From RGIG7111 sp036839975 (GTDB taxonomy: Bacteria > Bacillota > Clostridia > Peptostreptococcales > Anaerovoracaceae), in assembly GCA_036839975.1 (NCBI GenBank), contig DAISVU010000016.1:1-32084 (forward strand): DNA of 32,084 bases, written 5' to 3'. Positions 23,512 through 32,040 of this stretch are shown here, one piece after another (the stretch's first letter is position 1; each line of letters opens with the position of its first letter). A model generated the notes under the pieces. That model made no database searches and was not told the origin of the DNA. It saw only the letters and a list, made by a program, of their open reading frames with translations. Both the position numbers and the translations under genes were made by a program.

Positions 23512-25689
23512 ATGCGGATAAAAATGGCGCTTGCCGGAAATCCGAACAGCGGCAAGACGACACTGTTTAATGCGCTTACCGGTGCCAATCAATATGTTGG
23601 AAATTGGCCGGGCGTGACTGTGGAAAAGAAATCGGGAAAAATCAAATCAAGCATGAAAAAAGGTTACGAAGATATTGAATCGGAATTAGTGGATCTTCCG
23701 GGCATATATTCGCTTTCACCTTATACACTGGAAGAAGTCGTGGCGAGAAATTACATACTTGATGATAAACCGGATGTTATTATAAATATAATTGACGGAT
23801 CGAATCTTGAAAGAAATCTTTACCTGACGACACAGCTGGCAGAATTGGGCATTCCTATGGTTCTTGCGGTAAACATGATAGATATATTAAAGAAAAATGG
23901 CGATGTGCTGGATACAAAAATGCTCGAGATGCAGCTCGGATGTCCTGCGGTCGAGATATCGGCGCTGAAGGGCACGGGGATAGAAGAGCTTACGGTAAAA
24001 GCGATAGAAACTGCGAAGCTTGGCATACCGGCGGCCGTAAAACATATATTTTCAGGAAGCGTGGAACATGCACTTGCACACATAGAAGAAGAGACGATAC
24101 ACGATATGCCTGAAGAAAGGCAGAGATTTTATGCGATCAAACTGTTCGAAAAAGATGAGAAAATCATTGAGAAGCTTGACATAAGCAAAGAAGCTCTTTC
24201 TCATATCGAACGGGACATCAGCATATGCGAGAATGAAATGGACGATGATGTTGAAAGCATAATAACAAACGAAAGATATATATTTGTCGCGGCAGTCACA
24301 GGTGCGTGCCTTAAAAAGAAAGGCAAAAGCAACCTGACCATGTCTGATAAGATCGACAGGATAGTTACGAACAGGATTCTTGGACTTCCTATATTCGTCG
24401 CTGTTATGTTTGTCGTTTATTTCGTATCAGTCACGACAATCGGAACTATAGCAACAGACTGGACAAATGATGTGCTTTTCGGAACATGGATTTCAAATGC
24501 TGCCACTAAAGGGCTAGAATCGATCGGCGCCTCCGACTGGGTGCAGTCGCTGGTAGTAGACGGTATTATAGGAGGTATTGGCGCTCCAATCGGCTTTACG
24601 CCGCAGATGGCACTTGTATTCCTTTTTCTCTCCTTCCTGGAGGATTGCGGATATATGGCGAGGGTCGCTTTCATTATGGATAGAATATTCAGACGATTCG
24701 GGCTCTCCGGAAAGAGCTTTATCCCGTTTCTGATTTCTTCAGGATGTGCTGTTCCGGGTATTATGGCTACAAGAACGATCGAAAATGAAAAAGATCGCCG
24801 AATGACGATTATGACGACTACAGCTATACCTTGCGGGGCGAAGCTTCCGGTAATTGCTGCGATAGCAGGATTCCTGATGGGAGGAGCGTGGTGGATGGCG
24901 CCGCTCATGTATTTTGTGGGCATAGGGGTTGCGATCATGTCATGTATAATATTAAAGAAAATGAAACCTTTCTGCGGCAAGCCTGCACCGTTTGTCATGG
25001 AACTTCCGAAATATCATATTCCTTCAATCGGAACTCTGCTGCTGCACACGTGGGAACGAGTATGGGCATTCCTGAAAAAGGCCGGAACTATACTCTTTGC
25101 ATGCTGCGTAGTTATGTGGTTCCTCTCGAGTTTCGGGTTTACAAACGGCTCATTTGGACTTGTAGAAGCGGAAGACAGCATGATGGCGGCTATCGGCGGA
25201 TTCATTGCACCGATTTTCATACCTCTCGGGTTTGGAACATGGCAGTCAGTTGCATCATCGATCAGCGGCTTCGTTGCAAAAGAAGGTATAATTTCCACAA
25301 TGGGAGTTTTGTCGGGACTCGGAGAGATCGAAGACTATTCTGCATCCATGCATGATGCGTTTGCAAGCTTCTTCCCGACGAGCATAGCAGCCGTATCTTT
25401 CCTGATGTTCAACCTGTTTGACTCACCTTGCCTTGCGGCAATTTCTTCAGCAGCCAAGGAGTACGGGTCAAAAAGATTCTTCTGGTTTGCAATAGCATTT
25501 CAGAATATCATGGCTTACTGCATAGCATTGCTGGTATATCAAATCGGAGGTCTGGCAGTCGGGGTGATATCTTTCGGAGTGGGAACGATTGTCGCGTTCA
25601 TAATTCTGGCTGCAATGTTATATATGCTCTTCAGGCCTGATCCGTCAAAGAAGCTTGAACGTCTTGCAAGAGATGGGAACGCTGCTTGA
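23512..25689 (+). CDS. feoB: Ferrous iron transporter FeoB
   Basis: 725-residue inner-membrane Fe(II) transporter. N-terminal G domain: G1 GNPNSGKT (residues 9-16), G2 region NWPGVTVEKK, G3 DLPGIYS, G4 NMID and G5 SALKGTG. A helical spacer runs to about residue 275. The membrane part has two Gate repeats with conserved cysteines: SSGCAVPGIMATRTI and the nearby IPCGAKLPVIA, plus FISPLGFG-like IPLGFGTWQS. GGAGG nine bases before the ATG marks the start. It is in line with two upstream feoA genes and two tiny downstream membrane proteins. Intact. Confidence 0.98.
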   Translation: MRIKMALAGNPNSGKTTLFNALTGANQYVGNWPGVTVEKKSGKIKSSMKKGYEDIESELVDLPGIYSLSPYTLEEVVARNYILDDKPDVIINIIDGSNLERNLYLTTQLAELGIPMVLAVNMIDILKKNGDVLDTKMLEMQLGCPAVEISALKGTGIEELTVKAIETAKLGIPAAVKHIFSGSVEHALAHIEEETIHDMPEERQRFYAIKLFEKDEKIIEKLDISKEALSHIERDISICENEMDDDVESIITNERYIFVAAVTGACLKKKGKSNLTMSDKIDRIVTNRILGLPIFVAVMFVVYFVSVTTIGTIATDWTNDVLFGTWISNAATKGLESIGASDWVQSLVVDGIIGGIGAPIGFTPQMALVFLFLSFLEDCGYMARVAFIMDRIFRRFGLSGKSFIPFLISSGCAVPGIMATRTIENEKDRRMTIMTTTAIPCGAKLPVIAAIAGFLMGGAWWMAPLMYFVGIGVAIMSCIILKKMKPFCGKPAPFVMELPKYHIPSIGTLLLHTWERVWAFLKKAGTILFACCVVMWFLSSFGFTNGSFGLVEAEDSMMAAIGGFIAPIFIPLGFGTWQSVASSISGFVAKEGIISTMGVLSGLGEIEDYSASMHDAFASFFPTSIAAVSFLMFNLFDSPCLAAISSAAKEYGSKRFFWFAIAFQNIMAYCIALLVYQIGGLAVGVISFGVGTIVAFIILAAMLYMLFRPDPSKKLERLARDGNAA

Positions 25690-25697
25690 GGAACAAT

Positions 25698-25778
25698 ATG
25701 TCTGACATAATTGTAATAATAATAGTGGCGTTGCTGTTCATAACGTCTATAAAAATAATAGCAGGATTCTTCAGGTAG
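25698..25778 (+). CDS. 26-residue single-pass membrane peptide in the feo operon
   Basis: ATG with GAGGAAC three bases upstream, the site overlapping the feoB stop codon (TGAGG). The product is one hydrophobic helix beginning MSDIIVIIIVALLF and ending in IIAGFFR, with a stop at 25776. It resembles the membrane helix of FeoB-associated proteins without their cysteine tail. It could be a small FeoB regulator, or the stub of a duplicated FeoB-associated gene. Translational coupling to feoB is likely. Not a known family to me. Confidence 0.6.
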   Translation: MSDIIVIIIVALLFITSIKIIAGFFR

Positions 25779-25897
25779 AATGATAACCCTTATATAAAAG
25801 ACAGGTGAAAGATTGATGTAAACCTGCTTAGTGCCGTGGAAAGAAGGAAAACAATTAAAACTGATTATTAGGTGAGCGGGAAAGGGAAGTGTAAATA

Positions 25898-26089
25898 ATG
25901 GCTTGGTTAGCTGCAAATCTTGTGAATATAATAATATGCGCTGTAATTGCAGTGCTGGTTGTAGCGGTGATAATAAAGCTTGTTAAAAATTTGAAGGCCG
26001 GCAAGCCTTCATGTGGATGTTCCTGTGATGATTGCAAGGGATGCAGCCTCAAAAGCGACCACGGCAGCGAGGACAAAGAAAAAAATTGA
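25898..26089 (+). CDS. FeoB-associated Cys-rich membrane protein
   Basis: 63 residues: one N-terminal helix (IIICAVIAVLVVAVIIKLV), a basic turn, then a cytosolic tail with CGCSCDDCKGC (five Cys in eleven residues) and a charged end. This matches the small FeoB-associated family that follows feoB in many Firmicutes and probably handles Fe(II) leaving the transporter. GGGAAG precedes the ATG with a suitable spacer. A GNRA-capped hairpin (CCGCT-GAAA-AGCGG, 26115-26128) follows the gene without a T-run. Confidence 0.9.
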   Translation: MAWLAANLVNIIICAVIAVLVVAVIIKLVKNLKAGKPSCGCSCDDCKGCSLKSDHGSEDKEKN

Positions 26090-26223
26090 CTCCGCAAGTA
26101 AAACGTTAAAAAGACCGCTGAAAAGCGGCATGATAAATATGATAGCGTATGATGTTGTGATTTAAATTTGTGATGTCATATGAAATATCCTAATAACAAC
26201 ATACTCCAAATGAAAACGTACAT

Positions 26224-26325
26224 ATGGGGCTGATCGATTTTCCCGATAGCGATACAGCTCCATTTGTGCACATGCAATTAAAGGATATTATAAAAGAACG
26301 GTATAAAGAGAACGGAAAACGCTAA
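26224..26325 (+). CDS. Possible 33-residue open frame, unassigned
   Basis: Begins MGLIDFPDSDTAPF and ends KERYKENGKR. The composition is protein-like (acidic then basic helix), but there is no clear ribosome site before the ATG. It may be a remnant of a larger gene, since the frame stays open nine codons further upstream to a TAA. Function unknown. Confidence 0.25.
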   Translation: MGLIDFPDSDTAPFVHMQLKDIIKERYKENGKR

Positions 26326-26368
26326 GTAATACGAGGAATAAAGAAGAATTTTACAAAGGGGGAACAGG

Positions 26369-26974
26369 ATGACTGAAAGTCATATAGTTAGATATTGTGC
26401 GCCGACTTTGGCAGGACTTAAAACAGGGAATATGTTCTGCTGCACCTATTTTTCTAAAAGCGATATAATGGAAAAAATTCGCATGATAAACCAAAGACTC
26501 ATACCTTACGGTGTTTATACGATACCATTTCGTTTTTCAAAGGACAGGGCATTGATATACGTATTCAGACCGGATCGATTGGGCAGAGATCTCGGAGATG
26601 AAACGGCAAGAGCATTTCTTAAAAACAGGGGATATGAAAGCGAGTCCCCGAAAAAGCACCTGGCGTGTCTTATGAAAAGAATGAAAGAAGATGATGAGTT
26701 TCCGCATGAAGTGTGACTGTTTCTTGGCTATCCGCCAAAGGATGTGCAGTCTTTTACGGAGTGTCGCGGACGAGGCTACAAATGCTGCGGTAATTGGAAG
26801 GCATACAGTGATGAAGAAAATGCAAACAAGGTCTTCGCTATGTACAGAAAATGTACATATTTATATTGTAAAGCGATTGAAAACGGTGCAACTCTTGAAA
26901 AATTGACGGTGAAATTCAGCACAAATGACACCGGACGCATTTCAAAACATAAACAAGGACGTAGTACTACGTGA
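26369..26974 (+). pseudogene. DUF3793 family gene interrupted by an in-frame UGA
   Basis: GGGGG six bases before the ATG supports the start. The first 115 codons contain CAPTLAGLKTGNMF and ALIYVFRPDRLGRDL, typical of DUF3793. They end at TGA (26714-26716) after EFPHEV. The same frame continues at once with LFLGYPPKDVQSF, YKCCGNWKAYSDEENA and YRKCTYLY, the normal second half of the family, to a TGA at 26972. Relatives have Gly at the interrupted position, so GGA to TGA is the simplest change. About 201 codons in total, family length. The UGA is followed by C, a leaky context, so some readthrough is possible. Function unknown; DUF3793 genes often sit near iron-uptake or flavodoxin genes. Confidence 0.8.
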
Positions 26975-27026
26975 CACAGATAAATTATTAATAGCTTTGT
27001 GAAAAAATAAAATAGGAGAAAAATAT

Positions 27027-27737
27027 ATGGAAGATATGATTGAACTTAAAAATGTCAGCAAAACATATTATACCGGAGATAATGAATTCAAAGCTTTGGA
27101 TAATGTTGATATAAATATCCGAAAAGGACGGTTTGTGGTCATTTTGGGTCCTTCCGGTGCAGGTAAATCCACACTTTTGAATCTTATCGGGGGAATGGAT
27201 ACCCCTACGAGCGGTGAGATAGTTTTTAACGGGGAGAACATTACAAAGTACAATGAAAAAAAACTTTCGGATTACAGGGCCAGGAATATCGGGTTTATAT
27301 TTCAGTTCTATAACATACTCCCGACTCTGACGGCATTGGAAAATGTGGAAATAGTTAAAGATGTGACAAATAACACCTGCGACTGTTGGGAAGCACTTGA
27401 AAGCGTCGGACTTTTGGCTCACAGCAGGAAATTTCCTGACCAGCTTTCGGGAGGTGAACAGCAGAGGGTTTCTATCGCAAGAGCAATAGCCAAAAATCCA
27501 CCGCTGCTTCTGTGTGATGAACCGACGGGCGCACTTGATTCAAAAACTGGAGTGGAGATACTGAAACTCTTGAAAAAACAGTGTTCGGATTCTAATGGCG
27601 GGAATACAGTTCTGATAGTAACGCACAATTCTCTAATTGCTGAAATTGCAGATATAGTTATACGCTTAAAAAATGGCAGGGTTGAAGAAACGTGTTTAAA
27701 TAAATCCCCCATGGATATTGATGAAGTGAAATGGTGA
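27027..27737 (+). CDS. ABC transporter ATP-binding protein (MacB/LolD-type)
   Basis: 236 residues. Walker A is GPSGAGKS, the Q-loop is FIFQFYNILP, the signature is LSGGEQQR, Walker B is LLLCDEPTGALD and the H-loop is VTHN. This type drives FtsX-like permeases that work by mechanotransmission, exporting peptides, lipids or antibiotics, not importing nutrients. AGGAG lies 8 nt before the first ATG; a second ATG three codons on is possible. The stop overlaps the permease gene's first codons, so the two form one unit. No two-component system is next to it. Confidence 0.95.
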   Translation: MEDMIELKNVSKTYYTGDNEFKALDNVDINIRKGRFVVILGPSGAGKSTLLNLIGGMDTPTSGEIVFNGENITKYNEKKLSDYRARNIGFIFQFYNILPTLTALENVEIVKDVTNNTCDCWEALESVGLLAHSRKFPDQLSGGEQQRVSIARAIAKNPPLLLCDEPTGALDSKTGVEILKLLKKQCSDSNGGNTVLIVTHNSLIAEIADIVIRLKNGRVEETCLNKSPMDIDEVKW

Positions 27738-30148
27738 TTATGATGAATAGCCTTGACAGAAAACTTCTTAGAGATATATGGAAAAACAAGCTGCAGTTTT
27801 TAACGATTTTTATAATGGTGTTTTTAGGAGTCTTCTGCTTTGCGGGCATACATGCTTACATGGACGGAATGGCTGAAAGCGGCAGTTCGTATTATAAACA
27901 TCAGAATTTGCAGGATCTTTGGGCATACAGCACAAATTTTTCGAAAAAGGACGTCGATGGTGTAAAGAAAATAAATAATGTAAAAAATGCAGAAAGAAAA
28001 CTGACAGTTACTACGACATTAAACGGATTTAAGGATGTTTCTCTTGATACAAATTTTATAGAATCAAATGAGATATCCAAATTTCATGTTACAAGCGGTG
28101 AAAAGTTCACAAAGGGTAAAGCGGGTGTATGGGTTGATTCATACCTTGCCGATAATATTGGATTAAAGCTGGGTGACATGATAAGCTTGAAATACAAGAA
28201 GTATAATATAAAAGAAAAAATATTGGGGCTCATCACAGTACCCGATCACATGTATTCGATCAAAGATGACACTGCTATATTCCCTAATCACAAAGACTGG
28301 GGATTTGCATATATGTCAATAGAGCAGTTCCCGGATCAGATAGTGTATGACGAAGTAAAAAAGCATATTGCGGAGAAGAATCCTTTGCTTGAATCATCAA
28401 AAATCACAAATGCTCAAGTGCATGATCTTGTACCCGGATTCAAGATATCAAAATACAGAGTATTCAATACGATGATGATTGATGTAAATGACACATCTAA
28501 GATAGGTACCGTAAAAAAAGATATAAGAAAGAAAATAGACGGTATAACTGCATTGACAGAGCGAAAAGATGATATATCGTATTCATCTTATGAGGCAGAA
28601 ATCGATGAGGGAAAAACGTATTCCACGGTATTTACGGCTCTGTTTCTGTTTATAGCTGCATTATCTGTCGTGACTACTATGAACAGGTTTGTGAGAAAAC
28701 AGCGGATACAGATAGGTACGATGAAGGCGCTGGGAATCAGACGAGGAAAGATTGTACACCATTATATGGCTTTTGGATTTTTGATAAGTCTTTTGGGCGC
28801 GGCACTCGGCATAGCGGTAGGCTGCAGCACAATAGGAAAATACTTTCTTGACATGGAAGTAAGTTATTTTGAACTCCCCAATCCAAACACGGTAATCCTG
28901 CCGGCAGTTTATGCAATGGCGGCTGCAACTGTAATTGTTGTGATGTTTGTGACATACCTTTCGACTGCAGGAATATTGAAAGAAAAAGCTGCAGACAGCA
29001 TAAGAGTCGAAGCTCCCAAACATAAAAAAAGAAAATTTAAAATGACTACGTGCGGGCTGCTTTACAACGGGAGCCTTTCGACTAAATGGAGTTTAAGAGA
29101 TATTGCCAGAAATAAAGGCAGGAGTATAATGGCGCTTGTAGGCGTAATAGGATGCACCATGCTCGTAATTGTGGGGTTCGGAATGCGTGATACTATGACA
29201 AACTATATGGAATGGGAGTTTTCAGATCTTTGCAATTTTAACTACAAGATGACTTTAGATAAAGATATAACTAATAAGGAATACGAGTCACTTAAAAATG
29301 TATACGGGAATGCGACAAGTCAGACGGTCAATATCGAAACTGAGCTCAAAAATGAAAACCTGATGAATACTCTCGTTGTGACTGATGCCGGAAAAAAACT
29401 GCGTTTTACAGATGAAAAAAAACAATTCATGTCGCTTTCAGATGACGGAATTTATGTGACAGTGAAATATGCGCGGCTGCATGGAATAAATGTCGGCGAC
29501 ATTATCAGCTGGCACATTACCGGCGCAGATAAAGTACACAAGACAAAAGTAGTCGGTTTTAACAGAGACCCGCAAAATCAGGGATATACAATGACGAAAA
29601 AATGTTTTATCTCTGAAGGGGAAAAGTATAGAGCAGATACTATGTACACGGATAAAAAACTGTCAGAGAGCAAAACTCTGTCGGGTGTAAAGAAAATAAC
29701 CAGCATAGTATCATTGAGAAAAGGAATGGGAAATATGCTTAACACAGTGAACAGCATGATATTTGTGATGTTGGGTGCGGCAGCGCTTCTGGCGTTTGTA
29801 ATAATTTACAATTTGGGCATATTGTCGTTCAGCGAAAAAGAATACCAGTTTGCGACGCTGCGTGTGCTTGGATACAAGAATAAACAGATAGAAAAAATTT
29901 TTAAGACGCAGAACATATGGATAACTACCGCGGCAATAATCCTGGCCATACCTTTGGGTTATTTAATGGTGGATTATATATTCAGAAACGCAATCGGTGA
30001 TGCATTTGATCTGACAGCAAATGTAAATGTCATATCTTATGTTGCGGGAGCCTTGTTTACCTTGGCGGTATCATATCTGGTGGGATTGCTGCTTGCGCGG
30101 AATATACGAAAGATAGATATTGTAAGCAGCCTTAAGAGCAACGAGTGA
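27731..30148 (+). CDS. FtsX-like ABC transporter permease (two-module)
   Basis: 805 residues with eight predicted membrane helices at about 22-42, 298-318, 347-370, 388-412, 466-486, 677-700, 730-750 and 767-790. Large extracytoplasmic domains lie between helices 1-2 and 5-6. The two FtsX cores are seen in IQIGTMKALGIRRGKIVHHY and EYQFATLRVLGYKNKQIEKI. It forms a transporter with the ATPase upstream. The longest start at 27731 overlaps the ATPase stop. The ATG at 27740 or 27743, after GGTGA, may be the real one; it would shorten the protein by three or four residues. Substrate unknown. Confidence 0.93.
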   Translation: MVIMMNSLDRKLLRDIWKNKLQFLTIFIMVFLGVFCFAGIHAYMDGMAESGSSYYKHQNLQDLWAYSTNFSKKDVDGVKKINNVKNAERKLTVTTTLNGFKDVSLDTNFIESNEISKFHVTSGEKFTKGKAGVWVDSYLADNIGLKLGDMISLKYKKYNIKEKILGLITVPDHMYSIKDDTAIFPNHKDWGFAYMSIEQFPDQIVYDEVKKHIAEKNPLLESSKITNAQVHDLVPGFKISKYRVFNTMMIDVNDTSKIGTVKKDIRKKIDGITALTERKDDISYSSYEAEIDEGKTYSTVFTALFLFIAALSVVTTMNRFVRKQRIQIGTMKALGIRRGKIVHHYMAFGFLISLLGAALGIAVGCSTIGKYFLDMEVSYFELPNPNTVILPAVYAMAAATVIVVMFVTYLSTAGILKEKAADSIRVEAPKHKKRKFKMTTCGLLYNGSLSTKWSLRDIARNKGRSIMALVGVIGCTMLVIVGFGMRDTMTNYMEWEFSDLCNFNYKMTLDKDITNKEYESLKNVYGNATSQTVNIETELKNENLMNTLVVTDAGKKLRFTDEKKQFMSLSDDGIYVTVKYARLHGINVGDIISWHITGADKVHKTKVVGFNRDPQNQGYTMTKKCFISEGEKYRADTMYTDKKLSESKTLSGVKKITSIVSLRKGMGNMLNTVNSMIFVMLGAAALLAFVIIYNLGILSFSEKEYQFATLRVLGYKNKQIEKIFKTQNIWITTAAIILAIPLGYLMVDYIFRNAIGDAFDLTANVNVISYVAGALFTLAVSYLVGLLLARNIRKIDIVSSLKSNE

Positions 30149-30152
30149 GTTC

Positions 30153-30174
30153 CCTTCTGTGCAAACAGGCAAAA
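30153..30174 (+). repeat. Left copy of 22-bp direct repeat flanking the IS element
   Basis: Identical over 22 bp to 31915-31936. Begins CCTTCTGTGC and ends CAGGCAAAA. It lies just after the permease stop codon. Probably a long target-site duplication. Confidence 0.75.
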
Positions 30175-30186
30175 ATCCTGTCAACT

Positions 30187-30204
30187 ACAAATGAAAATGT
30201 CCCG
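30187..30204 (+). repeat. Left terminal inverted repeat of IS element
   Basis: ACAAATGAAAATGTCCCG, the perfect reverse complement of 31862-31879. The similarity extends outward with TCCTG (30176-30180), matching CAGGA (31887-31891) on the right after a 6- or 7-bp gap. Confidence 0.85.
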
Positions 30205-30412
30205 CTTTTTTTGAAGCATTAGTCCCGGTTTTTCGTGGCTTTTGCTTTGGATTAAAGGAGTTTATGATCCATCATAAAAAGTTTCTTTATCGAGATTCCT
30301 CCGGTCAAATGTTCATACCGGCGAATCGCTTGTTTCGTTTACAAGGTAACGTTGTGATCGTAACGATCTGTCGAAATACCTGAGATGTATCCTCGGAGCA
30401 GTAACATAGTCA

Positions 30413-31785
30413 TTAATAGGCCGCTATGTTCAACTCGATCCTGTACGGCTGGGAATCTGCATATTTCATGAATGATGATCTCTTCCGGGGATGATCCATT
30501 GGAGGAATCCATACGTGGCCAGGAGCCTTTTCCGCAGGCGGTACAGATATTCGTTCAAATACAGGTATCTCCTCAAGCGCACATATATCTTTTTCATTGA
30601 CTGTACAGAACAGTCTGCCATCGAAGGCTTTGATGATCATGGCTTTGGTGTTTTTCCGGTAGTAGTGCACCTGTCTGCCATAGCGGTTGATCATGCGGTA
30701 ATGCTTATGTTTCCACTGTAGGTAATGCCCTGCATCGACCACTCTTTGCGTGATGATCGCAAGTGTAAGATTTATCTTTTCATCAGACGGTTGCTCTTCA
30801 AACACGGATTTGGTAGTATCGATTTGGAAAGCGAATTCAGTATTGTACTGTGGCAGGTACGAGAGTAAGAACTCATTAGCGGCATCGATCTCTGTTAAGC
30901 CTGCCAGTCGTAATTCGACTGGCAGGCTTTGACTGTAAGCTCTGAAACATCCTTTCTACGCGGGCTTTGGATTGAGGAACGCTGCTTTCTGTCAAGCTGC
31001 ACGCTTAACTGCTTGCATGCATATCCAAATTGAGTACACGCATCATCTTTAAGATTGTTCACACCTTTCTTTCTGAACTCGAAAACGGTTCTGTGGTCTG
31101 TGAAAAAACCATATGGAATGCCAAAAGTTTTCAGTATCTGCTGAAAAAGATGGTAATAGCCGTTCAGAGTTTCCTGAGTATCGAAATATGCAGCTGTTAT
31201 GTTGCCGGTGCAGTCATCTACAGATATGTGCAAATGAGTAATGGTATTACCGAACCAAAGATACGGTGATGCATCCAGCTGCTACTGCTCACCGAAGAAT
31301 GTTTTTCCGGGTTTTCGGCTATGAGCGTCCTCGACTGCAACGATGTTCTTCTGAAGCTCTTTTTTCTTTCTCGGTAAGGCTGACTGTTTTTCCTGCCTGA
31401 GTTTCTTTGCTATGCGCTTTTGCTTGGACTTGTTAACCTTGGGTGACAGAATGTATTCAGCTTCGAGAATATTGTGTACAGTACCAACGGACATGTTAAT
31501 GCCTTTGTTTCTTTTCAGAAGTTCGCAGAAATGGGTGAAATTCGCATCCCGGCATTTTTCGTTGTAGAGTTGCATTATTCGTGAACGCATTTCCGGTGGA
31601 ATAGTTGTTGCCGGCTGCCTCCCGTGATTCCCGTGTACGAAAAACGCTTTGCCTTGATCTTTGTAACCTTTGATCATGCGGTTTATCTGCCGACGTGTGA
31701 CTTCGAGCTCAACAGCAGCCCTATTTTTGTTGCCATCTGTTTCGACAAGCTTTTTTATGACTTTGTATTTCTTTTGTTCATTCAT
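30413..31785 (-). pseudogene. Broken IS1202/ISNCY-family transposase
   Basis: Starts at 31785 with AGGAGG upstream: an N-terminal HTH part (VTRRQINRMIKGYKDQGKAF) then FVHGNHGRQPA. A TAG in frame (after KTFFGEQ, near 31282) interrupts it. The same frame resumes with QLDASPYLWFG, ISVDDCTGNITAAYFDTQ and FFTDHRTVFEF, the DDE catalytic core. After KQLSVQLD the frame shifts (SSVPQSKARVERMFQ is in the next frame), and a second shift leads into LPVELRLAGLTEID and the C-terminal piece FEEQPSDEKINLTLAI. At least three lesions, so the transposase is dead. Confidence 0.88.
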
Positions 31786-31861
31786 CCTAAGATTGATCCT
31801 CCTGATAATTGTGTCCTCCTCTCTGATCGATATGACCTTTATGCATATACTTTATCAGAAT

Positions 31862-31879
31862 CGGGACATTTTCATTTGT
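31862..31879 (+). repeat. Right terminal inverted repeat of IS element
   Basis: CGGGACATTTTCATTTGT, perfect complement of the left end. A degenerate second copy of the same motif (CAGGACATTATCATTTT) follows just outside at about 31887-31903. Confidence 0.85.
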
Positions 31880-31914
31880 GATTACTCAGGACATTATCAT
31901 TTTCAGTTTAGAAA

Positions 31915-31936
31915 CCTTCTGTGCAAACAGGCAAAA
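31915..31936 (+). repeat. Right copy of 22-bp direct repeat flanking the IS element
   Basis: Exact second copy of 30153-30174. It includes a small dyad, CTGT-GCAA-ACAG. It lies 35 bp outside the 18-bp inverted repeat, compared with 12 bp on the left. Confidence 0.75.
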
Positions 31937-32040
31937 TGTAATGTGATAAGACATCTGTTACAGAAATAGATAAAAAAGAGAGATACTTTGATACAATAAG
32001 TTTCGACTGAAAAACAAAGGTATCGAAAGGAGCATCTCTG

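Larger units (their letters stand above)
30153..31936 (-). mobile_element. Inactive IS1202/ISNCY-type insertion sequence with flanking direct repeats
   Basis: About 1.7 kb between 18-bp perfect inverted repeats, with one broken transposase on the minus strand and 22-bp direct repeats outside. The left repeat abuts the TCCTG end closely; on the right about 20 extra bp lie between the end and the direct repeat. IS1202-group elements are known for unusually long target duplications (mid-twenties of bp), which fits. It landed just after the ABC permease gene and disrupts no visible gene. Confidence 0.8.

Noticed and set aside
24417..24998. 193-codon minus-strand frame opposite feoB
   Set aside because: It is antisense to the conserved FeoB membrane domain, with no start context.
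26714..26716. UGA as selenocysteine, or reassigned to glycine
   Set aside because: Other genes here (feoB, fchA, SGNH) end at UGA, so the code is standard. No selenocysteine hairpin is evident after the codon and the family has Gly, not Cys, at this place.
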